From assembly GCA_024233085.1 (NCBI GenBank), contig JACKQC010000017.1, positions 1 through 64,000 of the forward strand: a stretch of 64,000 nucleotides of DNA. The letters are read 5' to 3'. This DNA comes from Akkermansiaceae bacterium. Lineage in GTDB: Bacteria; Verrucomicrobiota; Verrucomicrobiia; Verrucomicrobiales; DEV007. The stretch's first letter is position 1; the number at the start of each line of letters is the position of its first letter. This document shows positions 8,906-17,357 of this stretch, piece by piece. The notes below the pieces were generated by a model. It saw nothing but the letters and a program-made list of their open reading frames with translations, was not told where the DNA came from and searched no databases. The position numbers were made by a program, and so were the translations under genes.

Positions 8906-9346
8906 ATGACGTCACTGACTCCATTGCTGTCCCTGTTCACGCGCGACCAGATCCGCTACCTCGCGAAATTCGGCGAATCGTTGTCCTTCGGCGAGGGGGA
9001 AACCGTGATCCGGCAGGGCGACACCAACGAATACCTCTACCTCGTGCTCACCGGCTCCCTCAATGTCACTCGGCACACCGACGGAGCTTCCGCGCGGCTG
9101 GGGACTATCGGACAGGGGCAGACCATCGGCGAGGTGAGCATTTTCGATCCCGGACCGTCGAGCGCCACTGTCGAGGCTCGCGAGGAAACCGAAACCTGGC
9201 GGATCAGCGAAACGCAGTTGGAAAAATTTCGCGAGGAACATCCGCTGCTCGCCTACGACCTCGTCACCCGCATCGCCAAATGCCTGTCCGAGCGCCTGCG
9301 GGGCGTCAACGAACGCTTCGCCAACGCCGTCGCCGAGGTCGTCTAG
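8906..9346 (+). CDS. Cyclic-nucleotide-binding-fold protein, stand-alone
   Basis: A 146-residue single-domain protein of the CAP/CRP beta-roll type (FGEGETVIRQGDTNEYLYLV, then VLTGSLNVTR and GEVSIFDP) with no DNA-binding domain and no membrane helix. In the phosphate-binding cassette the usual Arg before the Ala-Thr/Ser is replaced by Ser (GPSSATV), so canonical cAMP binding is doubtful. It follows virD4 by only 9 bp and is probably co-transcribed, suggesting a role linked to the coupling protein. Its last 4 bp overlap the end of the convergent kinase gene. Confidence 0.8.
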   Translation: MTSLTPLLSLFTRDQIRYLAKFGESLSFGEGETVIRQGDTNEYLYLVLTGSLNVTRHTDGASARLGTIGQGQTIGEVSIFDPGPSSATVEAREETETWRISETQLEKFREEHPLLAYDLVTRIAKCLSERLRGVNERFANAVAEVV

Positions 9347-11259
9347 CTGAGCGTCCTACCGGGTGAATGTTGGGCCGCGTCGCCGAATCTTGGCCGGATC
9401 GGCAATTCCACTTCCAGGCGCGTTCCGCCCGAAGGTGGACTTGTCCACGCCACCTTGCCCCCTTCCGCGTCCACCCGTTCCCGAATCGAGCCCAGACCAA
9501 GGCCCTCCGACGTGTCCGGAAGGCCTTTCCCATCGTCCTCGATGACAAGGCGGACAAAGGAGGAAGAGATGACCTTAATACGGACGACCACGCGATTGGC
9601 TTCGCTGTGCTCGACCGCATTCGACAGCCCCTCCTGAAAAATGCGGTAAAGCTGACCGGCCGTTTGTTTTTCCAGATGATCCAATTCGGGATCGATCGTG
9701 AGACTGATGTCTTCGGGTTTCGAGCGGAGGATTCGCGCATAGGTGCGCATTGCCTCACCGAGAGGGATTCGGTCAAGAATCGACGGGTGGAGGCCGCGCG
9801 CGGCTTGCCTCAAGTCCCGCAGGACATCACCGAGCAGAGACACCGCGCGAGAGCGTTCGTCATTGTTGAGGGTGTCGCCGGCCGCCAATTCAAGATGCAG
9901 TTTGATGGCCGCCACGTTTCGAGCGGCCCCGTCGTGCAAGTCGCGCGCGATCCGGGACCGTTCGTCGTCGCGAATCGCCAGGAGTCTTTCACTCAGTCGG
10001 CGGGAACGATCCCGATGACGCGCCAGGCGAAATAGGGCAAGCGAGCCGAAAGTGCCCGCAAACAGAAGAAATCCCCACGCCGACGGAGGTGTCCAGCGAC
10101 CCGCTTCACTGACGAACGGACCGAAGAAATTCAGGAAATCGGGAAGGAAACTCCCCGCGATGACCAACAGGGCCGCCAGAGCGATCCGAGCCTGGGGCGC
10201 CCGGAGTTTCACGGCCCTGACGACCGAGGCGAACACGAGCCAGAAGGAGGTCAGGCCGCAAAATAGTCCTCCCAGACTGGTCCAAATCTCGGTCTTAATG
10301 TCCGTCGCGAACGGCGTCAGGATGCCTCCGATCAACAAAACGGCCGTGGCGAAGGCGATTGTGAAACGCCCGATGCCGTCCTCGCAAAAGAGTCGCCGCA
10401 CGGTCAATACCGCGCAGGCCGGGTAGGCGAAAACCCACAACCACGTCACCCACTCGATCGCCGCCAGGCTCGGCCATTCACCCGCGAGCAGAATCCGGGC
10501 CCGGAGCGCGTGCATGCTGAATTCACAAAGGACCAGTCCGCAAAAACTCCATCCGAAGGGTTCCCGCCAGTATCGGATCGTGACCGGAAGAGAAATCGCG
10601 AGAAGGGTTCCCAGCAGAAAGAGTAAACCGGAAAGCGGCGCGGCCAGGGGCGCTTCGCGCTCATGGATGGACAGCCGCAGCGAGTCGGCCGGCGCCACCA
10701 CCGGCACGGGACCGAGCAGGCCTCCCGGGCCGAAAAAATTTCGCACACGGATGGCGACGGTGTTCGGTTCATCCGGCGAAACCGAAGCGGCATCGAGCGG
10801 AAACACGTTCAGACCCGCGGTCCAGGGAAGCCCGATGTAAGGGGAAAAGCTTCCACGCTGTCCCAGTTTTTCCCCGTTCCAATAGATCTCCGCGATATTG
10901 CCGAGATAACCCGGCGAAAATGCCAGACCTTCACCGCTGGCGATGGGCGGAAAACGCAGCCGGTACCAACCCGTTTCTCCAAATTCCGCGAGTTTTCCCG
11001 CCGCCCAGCCTCCTTGGAGGCTTTCCCGGGGCACCTCCGTCCACGCGTCGTCGCCCCCGCCGAATCGCGGCTGATCGGTGGGGTCCGCCGCGAGAAAGGA
11101 AACCGATTCCGGCCGGATGAAGGATTCCGGCCACGGGCTTCGGGGGGAGACGTCGGATCCTGCGCAGCTTGCGAGAAAGAATGCCGGCAGCGCCACCCAT
11201 CGCCGGAGAAGGTCTCCGGGGGAATTTCGCGGTCGCGCCTTGTCACTGTTTCCTCGCAT
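9343..11259 (-). CDS. Membrane sensor histidine kinase, NarX/DesK type
   Basis: A 638-residue kinase starting at MRGNSDKARPRN. Its N-terminus looks like a lipoprotein signal (ALPAFFLASC). Next comes a periplasmic beta-sandwich region resembling sugar-binding-like sensor domains (WYRLRFP, IAEIYWNGEKLGQRG), about seven membrane helices between residues 200 and 400, and a HisKA_3/HATPase_c output module. The phospho-acceptor is His442 (RIARDLHDGAARN), with an N-box around residue 546 (SNAVEHSE) and a G-box DDGKGLP near 575. It is divergent from the response-regulator gene, with 79 bp between them, and should phosphorylate it. An upstream ATG at 11358 is in frame but would overlap the regulator gene. 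Confidence 0.85.
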   Translation of the reverse strand: MRGNSDKARPRNSPGDLLRRWVALPAFFLASCAGSDVSPRSPWPESFIRPESVSFLAADPTDQPRFGGGDDAWTEVPRESLQGGWAAGKLAEFGETGWYRLRFPPIASGEGLAFSPGYLGNIAEIYWNGEKLGQRGSFSPYIGLPWTAGLNVFPLDAASVSPDEPNTVAIRVRNFFGPGGLLGPVPVVAPADSLRLSIHEREAPLAAPLSGLLFLLGTLLAISLPVTIRYWREPFGWSFCGLVLCEFSMHALRARILLAGEWPSLAAIEWVTWLWVFAYPACAVLTVRRLFCEDGIGRFTIAFATAVLLIGGILTPFATDIKTEIWTSLGGLFCGLTSFWLVFASVVRAVKLRAPQARIALAALLVIAGSFLPDFLNFFGPFVSEAGRWTPPSAWGFLLFAGTFGSLALFRLARHRDRSRRLSERLLAIRDDERSRIARDLHDGAARNVAAIKLHLELAAGDTLNNDERSRAVSLLGDVLRDLRQAARGLHPSILDRIPLGEAMRTYARILRSKPEDISLTIDPELDHLEKQTAGQLYRIFQEGLSNAVEHSEANRVVVRIKVISSSFVRLVIEDDGKGLPDTSEGLGLGSIRERVDAEGGKVAWTSPPSGGTRLEVELPIRPRFGDAAQHSPGRTLS

Positions 11260-11338
11260 TTTCGGATCGCGCAACGGTTCGGGAGGTGATAAGACCCCGG
11301 AAAACTCCTTCCCGCCAGTGGGGAAAAATGCCCCATCC

Positions 11339-12001
11339 ATGTCCGTTTCAACCTCCAAATCGCCTCAGTCCCGGAAATCCGTCGTGATTGCCGACGATCA
11401 TGAGCTGTATCTCGATGGTTTGGCGACACTGCTGGTGAGGCTCGGTTATGAAATCGCCGCCTCAGTCGGCGATGGACTGGAAGCGTTGAAGGCGATTCGC
11501 GAACTCCGCCCGGGTTACGCGATTCTGGATGGGTCGATGCCGAATCTGAACGGCGTGGCGGTCATCGAATCGCTGCGGGCGGAAAATTTCGTTCCCTTGC
11601 CCCGGTTTCTCATTCTCACCATGTTTACCCACGGACATCTCGCTGCCGATGCCCGCGCGGCTGGCGCCGGGGGGATCGTTTCCAAAGAGGACACCGCCCG
11701 GGAGTTGGAAATGGCGCTCGAATCGCTCACCGATCCGGACGGAGGGTTCTTTCTCAGCCGCGCTTTTCGGGAGGATGCGGAAGCCTACCTGTCCGGGGAA
11801 CTTTCCACCCTGACTCCGCGAGAGCGCCAAATTCTCAACGCCATTGTTCGCGGCGCCACCACCAAGGAAATCGCCGACCTTCTTGGCTTGAGCGCGCGGA
11901 CGGTTGATCATCACCGCGAACGGCTGATGCGAAAGATCGGTGCGAAGAACACAGCGGATGTGGTTCGCTTCGCCGCGAGAACCGGGATGCGGATGGTCTG
12001 A
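11339..12001 (+). CDS. NarL/LuxR-type response regulator
   Basis: A 220-residue regulator with an N-terminal receiver domain (acidic pair D19-D20, phospho-acceptor D64 in AILDGSMPN, conserved K116) and a C-terminal LuxR-type helix-turn-helix at about residues 157-216 (LTPRERQIL, TTKEIADLLGLSARTVDHH). It starts at the ATG at 11339; upstream reading is antisense to the kinase. It is the cognate partner of the divergent kinase. The next gene on the same strand is the TPS exoprotein, so control of that operon is possible but unproven. Confidence 0.9.
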   Translation: MSVSTSKSPQSRKSVVIADDHELYLDGLATLLVRLGYEIAASVGDGLEALKAIRELRPGYAILDGSMPNLNGVAVIESLRAENFVPLPRFLILTMFTHGHLAADARAAGAGGIVSKEDTARELEMALESLTDPDGGFFLSRAFREDAEAYLSGELSTLTPRERQILNAIVRGATTKEIADLLGLSARTVDHHRERLMRKIGAKNTADVVRFAARTGMRMV

Positions 12002-12019
12002 GGCACGAAAATTCGGCCG

Positions 12020-12060
12020 GACTCAACAGGGTTGGGTGGGTGACCATACCCTGTTAAGTC
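12020..12060. repeat. 41-bp paired-dyad element, copy 1
   Basis: Two 9-bp cores, AACAGGGTT at 12025-12033 and TACCCTGTT (inverse orientation) at 12047-12055, start 22 bp apart. They are flanked by GACTC on the left and AAGTC on the right. This copy lies between the response regulator and the TPS exoprotein gene, both on the plus strand. In this orientation it could form a stem of about 13 bp with one mismatch in RNA, but other copies could not, so the common property is the spacing of the two dyads. Confidence 0.85.
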
Positions 12061-12149
12061 GGGGGAATGGGGAGGGGCGCCCAATCGTAAAATGGGGTAA
12101 TTCCCCCCCCTTGTCCGGCGGGCGATTCGCGGTTCATCATGCGACCGCC

Positions 12150-14936
12150 ATGAGAACCGCTTTCCTTTCCGGCTCCCTTTTGTTGTCGCTTCCGTTGATG
12201 GGTTGGAGCAATCCCTCCGGAGGGACGGTCGTTCACGGAGGGGTCACGATCGAGTCGCTCGATCAGGTGACGACCATCCTCCAATCAACCGACAAGGGAA
12301 TCATCAATTGGCAGGACTTTTCGATTCAGGCGGGCGAATTGACCCGGTTCGTCCAACCCGGCACGTCGAGCGCCACCCTGAACCGGGTGATTTCCGGGAA
12401 TCCCTCGGCGATTCACGGCCAGTTGCAGGCGAACGGCCGGGTATTTCTCATCAATCCCAACGGCATTCTCGTCGGTCCCGGCGGACAGATCGACACGGCG
12501 GGTTTCATCGCCTCGGGGCTGGATCTGCCGGACGCGGACTTTCTCGCCGACGGCGACCTTCATTTTGCGGGCGGCGAGGGCGCGGTGACGAATCTCGGCA
12601 CAATTCTGGCCCGGGATGGCGATGTGTTTCTGGTCGGCACGGCGGTTTCGAATGCGGGTACGATTTCCGCGCCGAACGGCGCCGCGGGGCTGGCGGCGGG
12701 TTCGGCGGTGACGATTCGCAAGACGGGAGACGAACGTCTTTTCATTGAGGGCGGCTCGGTCGGCGGGGTCGATCACACCGGTTCGGTCGAGGCGGCGATG
12801 GTGGAAATGAAGGCCGATTCGGCGGCCGGGGTGAATGTCTCCGGCATTGTGGCGGCGCGGGGCGTGGAACGAAAGGGCGGGCAGATTTTTCTGCGGGGCG
12901 GCCGGGGGCCGGTGGCGGTGAACGGACAGTTACGGGCGGAAAACGGAGGCCGGGTCGAGGTGACCGGTCAGCGGGTGGAGATCACCCAAACGGCGGAAAT
13001 TGACGCCTCCGGCGAGGTTGGCGGTTCGGTGGTGATCGACTCGGAATCGGAAACCAAAATGTTGGGACGGATCGACGCCTCCGGCACGAGCGGGGCCGGC
13101 GGGACGGTGTCGGTCACCGGTAAGCAAGTGACGATCGGCGAAGGCGCGGTGATCGAGGCGTCGGGCACGACGGGAGGCGGCGAAATTTTCGCGGGAGGAG
13201 GATTCCAAGGCGGCGATCCGGCCCTGCGCAACGCGGAGACAACGACGATCGGTTCCGGCGCCCGGTTCAATGTCGCGGCGGCCCAGTCCGGCGACGCGGG
13301 CCGGGTGATCGTGTGGGCGGATGGTGCGACGGCCTTCGGGGGGCACATCGACGCCACCGCGAACGGAAGCGATGGCGGCGCGGGCGGGTTTGTCGAGGTT
13401 TCCGGGAAACAGACGCTGCAATACCGCGGTTCGGTGGATCTAAGGTCCGAGTCCGGCCCGAACGGCACGCTGCTGCTCGATCCGACCCGGATCATCATCA
13501 TCGATGGCCCCGCCGGAGTAGCGGCGGACAGCGCGCAGGTGGCGGATGGAGTGATCCTGGGAACGGATGGCGGCGCGGCCGATTTCACCATCACCACGGG
13601 CGACATCGCGGCGGTGGGCGGGAACGTTCGGCTGCAAGCGACCACGGAAGTGACCGACAACGGAGCCAATCTCTCCGTGAGCGTGGACGGTGACTTTGCG
13701 GTTTCGGCGGGCGGCAACATCAATCTCGGCGGTACGGACATCACCGCGAACGGTCATCAGGTGACATTCGTCTCCAGCGCCGGTGGGGTGAGTTTCAACA
13801 CCATCGACACCTCTGGATTTCTGCCCGGGGATGACGGCGGAGACGTGACCATCTTCGCGGGGAGTGGCGACATCAGCGGGAACGGCGTCAATGCGCGTGG
13901 GGCGGACGGCGGCCTCGGAGATGCCAATGGTGGGAATGGCGGCAACATCGTGATGGATGACCTCGGCGGCGGAAACGCGATCAGCTTTGGCATGATCGAC
14001 AACTCCGGCGGCAACGGAGCCGACGGCACGGCGACCACACCCGGCGGAAATGGCGGCGACGGCGGATTCATCAGTTTCGGCAACACCTCGGGCAATTCGA
14101 GCAGCTTCGGTCCCGCGCCTCCCATCATTTACGGCGGTGGCAACGGCGGCAATGGCCATCCGCCGGGCAGCGGCGGCCTGGGAGGTGAGGCGTTTTTCAA
14201 CAATGGGACCATCATCCCCGACAATGTGGCGCCTGACGGCCAGTCGGGCACCGATCTCGCCGGCTCGGGAAACAGCGGCGGCGGAATCTCGATGGCCCCC
14301 AATCCGAATCGCGGTTCCGGGCTCGGCGGCGGAAATTTCATCGGAATCAACAACGACATCGCCAATCCGACGGCCCCATTCGATCCCAACCGAAATTTCA
14401 GCGCCACCCACATCCAGCCCGAGCGAGATCGGGAGGAAGTCGAGTTTGGCTCTGAGGAATTTCAAGACCTGCAGATCGACAACGCCATCCGCGAGTCGCG
14501 CCGGAAAAGGGAAGACAAACGCAATGCTCTCATGTTGATGGTCGTGGCCAAGGCGGCCGGAGAGGGTGGAATCGCGAACATCGATCTCGAGGGGGGGATC
14601 AATGCGATGCAGGATATCGATCCAGAGGATATCAAAGTGATTCTTCAGGCCGCGGGAGGTGAAGTCACCTTCGGACCCAACAATGAAGACGGCTCCGGGA
14701 CGATCGTCGCCACCGTGGGTGACAAGGCGGTGATAGGCACCGTAACGCATAACGACGACGGGACGATCTCGGTGACCGGAGCCAAAGCCGTCGATTTGAA
14801 AACGGCCGAAGGAAGGGCGCTGGTGGAAAGCGTGAAATCCAGTCTGGAGGTCCCCGCCGCGGATGGGGGCGGCTTCTTTGGCGACCTCTTGCGGCAACAT
14901 GAAAACCGTGGCGGGGCCACCAACGGAGGCAACTGA
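12150..14936 (+). CDS. Two-partner-secretion exoprotein, TPS-domain type
   Basis: A 928-residue secreted protein. A signal peptide (about residues 1-20) precedes a TPS/haemagglutination-activity domain at about 22-250 containing the family's NPNGIL motif (residues 102-107). The middle is a repetitive beta-helix (GGXVXVXG-like strands). At about residues 590-740 there is a Gly/Asn-rich stretch, followed by a charged helical segment (RESRRKREDKRN) and a short C-terminal domain. The start ATG at 12150 gives the signal peptide; the frame open upstream overlaps the response regulator. The cognate TpsB lies two genes downstream. Function is probably adhesion or surface structure. Confidence 0.88.
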   Translation: MRTAFLSGSLLLSLPLMGWSNPSGGTVVHGGVTIESLDQVTTILQSTDKGIINWQDFSIQAGELTRFVQPGTSSATLNRVISGNPSAIHGQLQANGRVFLINPNGILVGPGGQIDTAGFIASGLDLPDADFLADGDLHFAGGEGAVTNLGTILARDGDVFLVGTAVSNAGTISAPNGAAGLAAGSAVTIRKTGDERLFIEGGSVGGVDHTGSVEAAMVEMKADSAAGVNVSGIVAARGVERKGGQIFLRGGRGPVAVNGQLRAENGGRVEVTGQRVEITQTAEIDASGEVGGSVVIDSESETKMLGRIDASGTSGAGGTVSVTGKQVTIGEGAVIEASGTTGGGEIFAGGGFQGGDPALRNAETTTIGSGARFNVAAAQSGDAGRVIVWADGATAFGGHIDATANGSDGGAGGFVEVSGKQTLQYRGSVDLRSESGPNGTLLLDPTRIIIIDGPAGVAADSAQVADGVILGTDGGAADFTITTGDIAAVGGNVRLQATTEVTDNGANLSVSVDGDFAVSAGGNINLGGTDITANGHQVTFVSSAGGVSFNTIDTSGFLPGDDGGDVTIFAGSGDISGNGVNARGADGGLGDANGGNGGNIVMDDLGGGNAISFGMIDNSGGNGADGTATTPGGNGGDGGFISFGNTSGNSSSFGPAPPIIYGGGNGGNGHPPGSGGLGGEAFFNNGTIIPDNVAPDGQSGTDLAGSGNSGGGISMAPNPNRGSGLGGGNFIGINNDIANPTAPFDPNRNFSATHIQPERDREEVEFGSEEFQDLQIDNAIRESRRKREDKRNALMLMVVAKAAGEGGIANIDLEGGINAMQDIDPEDIKVILQAAGGEVTFGPNNEDGSGTIVATVGDKAVIGTVTHNDDGTISVTGAKAVDLKTAEGRALVESVKSSLEVPAADGGGFFGDLLRQHENRGGATNGGN

Positions 14937-14986
14937 GCCCTCCGGTCGCTTTCCGATTCCGCGCATTCATCGCTGATCTCGATCCT

Positions 14987-15580
14987 GTGAAACCGGCCCT
15001 TTGGATTTTGGCCCTCGCGCTGGCGCCGCTCGCCTCCTGCTCGACTTCCGGGCATGCGGGCGCGTTGCCCGGGCCGCCGGCGATGGCTGAATTTCAGCCC
15101 GGCGACATCGTCATGCGATCCGGTGACCGGCTCTTGGCGGATCGGAGCTATTACAACCGCCGCGATCACCGATTCACCCACGCCGGCTTGGTGGTGGGGG
15201 GAAGCCGTGTCGTCCATGTCCATCCGACCGAGGGCGGAGGCGTCGCCCACATCACACCGCTGAAGGGCTTTGTCTCCGGCTCGGGAAACTGGGCGGTCTT
15301 TCGGCCCGACCTGCCGGATTCCAGTCGAGCTTCCGCCGCGCGGGCGGGAGAGCGATTTGCCCAAGAGAGGCGTCCCTTCGATGGCGGCCTCGATCTGGAG
15401 ACGGTTGACTCGCTTTACTGCACTGAACTCGTCTGGCGCGCCTACCTCGAAGGAACGGGTATCGATCTCGTGCCGAGCAAGCCCGTCACGCTAACTCTGC
15501 CCTTTGTCACGCTCGACAGCCTCTATTTTGGAAATCCGCTGGTCAAAAAGATTCACGACTCCTTGAAACGCGACTCATGA
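14987..15580 (+). CDS. YiiX/YebB-like permuted papain-fold lipoprotein
   Basis: A 197-residue lipoprotein beginning with GTG; the lipobox is LASC (Cys18). The body matches the permuted NlpC/P60-like (C92, YiiX) fold: FQPGDIVMRSGD, then His65 in FTHAGLVVGG, then Cys145 in SLYCTELVWRAY. His precedes Cys, as expected of the permuted order. Such enzymes act on amide or ester bonds, and substrates are mostly unknown. It lies between the TPS exoprotein and TpsB and overlaps tpsB by 4 bp, so it is part of the operon. A role in remodelling peptidoglycan or processing the exoprotein is inference. Confidence 0.78.
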   Translation: MKPALWILALALAPLASCSTSGHAGALPGPPAMAEFQPGDIVMRSGDRLLADRSYYNRRDHRFTHAGLVVGGSRVVHVHPTEGGGVAHITPLKGFVSGSGNWAVFRPDLPDSSRASAARAGERFAQERRPFDGGLDLETVDSLYCTELVWRAYLEGTGIDLVPSKPVTLTLPFVTLDSLYFGNPLVKKIHDSLKRDS

Positions 15581-17349
15581 AAAGACGAAACGCGATCCTA
15601 TTTTTCCTCTTCCTCCCCGCGATTGCGGATATTCCGCTATCCGCCCATTCCCAAAATGTGGAAGCCGTGCCGCCCAACCCTTTCGGCACGCGCTCGGTGG
15701 TGAATCAGGATGCCGTTCGCGACGGCCTGACGCCACCCTCGGTCGATGCCGTGCTCGACAAGGAGGTCATCCTCGGTTCCCTGAACGGAATCGCCATTTG
15801 GCCCAATCCGGATGCCTTTCACGCCGGAGCCGATGCCGCTGTGCCCGGCGTCAGCGATCGGGGCGCCCATATCCCCACCGAAACGCTGGCCGAACTGAAG
15901 GCCAAATACCTGGGCAAACCCCTCACCTTCGGAGCCATCGGCGGAATCGAGGAGACCCTGCACCTTGGGCTCCTCCACAAGACTGACCGGCTCATCGGCG
16001 TGGTCGTGCCGGAGCAGAATCTCACGCCCGGCGTGTTGCATGTGATTGTGACGGACGCCGTGCTCGGCGAAGTCCGGATCGAGGGGAACGAGCATTTCGC
16101 CGACGACCGCTACCTGCGCCACCTGCGACAGCGTTCCGGCGACGCCATTTCCCGGACGGCGTTCGCCGAGGATCTGGCGTGGATCTCGCGTCATCCCCAC
16201 CGCGACGTGGCCGGCGTTTACCAGCCCGGCGCGGCCCACGGCACGACCGATTTCGTGCTGCGGGTGGAGGATGAGCGGCCGTGGAACGTCTTTTTCACCT
16301 TCGACAATCACGGGGTCGAACTGCTCGGCGAGGAACGGATCGGCGCGGGCTTTCTGTTCGGCGACCTGTTCGGGACCGACTCCGTGCTGCTGTATCAATA
16401 CCTGACCGACACCGAGCTGGACCGGTATCACGCCCACTTCGCCCAGCTTCGGCTGCCCCTGCCGAGCCGCCACGAGTTGCGCCTCAGCGGTTACCTGGTC
16501 GACTCGGAGGCTGCGACCGATTTTGGCGGCGAACCGCTGATTCAGGATGGACGCAGTTGGCTCGCGGCGGCCGGATACGCCGTGATCCTGCCGCGCTGGG
16601 GGAGCATCGACCACGAAATCTCCGCCGGCTTCGAGGCCAAGAGCGCGGAGAGCAATCTGGAGTTCGGCCAGTTCGGCGCCTTCGGCTCGGAGACCGAGAT
16701 CTATCAGTTCCGCCTCGACTACCGGGCGGAGGACGAATGGCGCTCGCTCGGCACCTGGGCCAGCCTGAAGAACGCCGGCTCCCTGGCCGCGCTTTACAGC
16801 CCGGGTGATTGGTCGTCCGGTAATTCCGCCGAGGCCTTTCAAACCGTCCGCGCGGAGGCGGAAGCCGGTTACTGGATCGGTCAGGCATCGCTGGAAAGCG
16901 CCATCACCGCCTTTGGGCTTCTGCGCCTCGACACCCGGCTGCGTGGCCAGGTCGCCGACGGCAACCTGCTGCCCTCCGAGCAACTGAGCCTCTCCGGGCC
17001 CGATGGCGTGCGCGGATTCGAGCCCTACGTCGTGTTGGCGGATCGCGGGCTGGTGCTTTCCTCGGAACTGAGCCTCGGCACCCTCAGCCTGGGCACCGCG
17101 CTGAAGCACCGCGAAGTCCTGCGCGACACCCACTTGCCCTTCGCATTCATCGACTATGGCTTCGGCGGTTCCATATCCGCGCTGCCCGGCGAGGAGGCCC
17201 GCTCCCTTGCCGCCGCCGGGATCGGCTGGAGGTTTCTGGTGAACGAGGTCTTCTCCGGCACCGCGACCTACGGCTGGCAGATCCACGAGAGCGGCTTCGA
17301 GGATGAAGACGAGGGCCGATTCCAGATCGGCGCCAGCGTGCGGTGGTGA
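15577..17349 (+). CDS. TpsB/ShlB-family outer-membrane transporter
   Basis: A 590-residue outer-membrane protein that would export the TPS exoprotein. A signal peptide (about residues 1-25) precedes two POTRA-type regions at about 85-160 and 163-235 (GEVRIEGNEHFADDRYLRHL), then a 16-strand-type beta-barrel. The conserved loop-6 motif VRGFE is at about residues 479-483. The protein ends in an aromatic residue (SVRW), as outer-membrane barrels do. Its ATG overlaps the stop of the YiiX-like gene, showing translational coupling. Confidence 0.88.
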   Translation: MKRRNAILFFLFLPAIADIPLSAHSQNVEAVPPNPFGTRSVVNQDAVRDGLTPPSVDAVLDKEVILGSLNGIAIWPNPDAFHAGADAAVPGVSDRGAHIPTETLAELKAKYLGKPLTFGAIGGIEETLHLGLLHKTDRLIGVVVPEQNLTPGVLHVIVTDAVLGEVRIEGNEHFADDRYLRHLRQRSGDAISRTAFAEDLAWISRHPHRDVAGVYQPGAAHGTTDFVLRVEDERPWNVFFTFDNHGVELLGEERIGAGFLFGDLFGTDSVLLYQYLTDTELDRYHAHFAQLRLPLPSRHELRLSGYLVDSEAATDFGGEPLIQDGRSWLAAAGYAVILPRWGSIDHEISAGFEAKSAESNLEFGQFGAFGSETEIYQFRLDYRAEDEWRSLGTWASLKNAGSLAALYSPGDWSSGNSAEAFQTVRAEAEAGYWIGQASLESAITAFGLLRLDTRLRGQVADGNLLPSEQLSLSGPDGVRGFEPYVVLADRGLVLSSELSLGTLSLGTALKHREVLRDTHLPFAFIDYGFGGSISALPGEEARSLAAAGIGWRFLVNEVFSGTATYGWQIHESGFEDEDEGRFQIGASVRW

Positions 17350-17357
17350 GCGGGGGC

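Noticed and set aside
8929..8935. Single CCCTGTT word (and AACAGGG near 98, 3626 and 10134)
   Set aside because: No second core 22 bp away and no GACYC flanks, so they are not copies of the paired-dyad element.
12020..12060. Reading copy 1 of the 41-bp element as a rho-independent terminator of the response regulator
   Set aside because: No T-run follows and the two direct-orientation copies elsewhere cannot form the same stem, so the shared feature is not a terminator.
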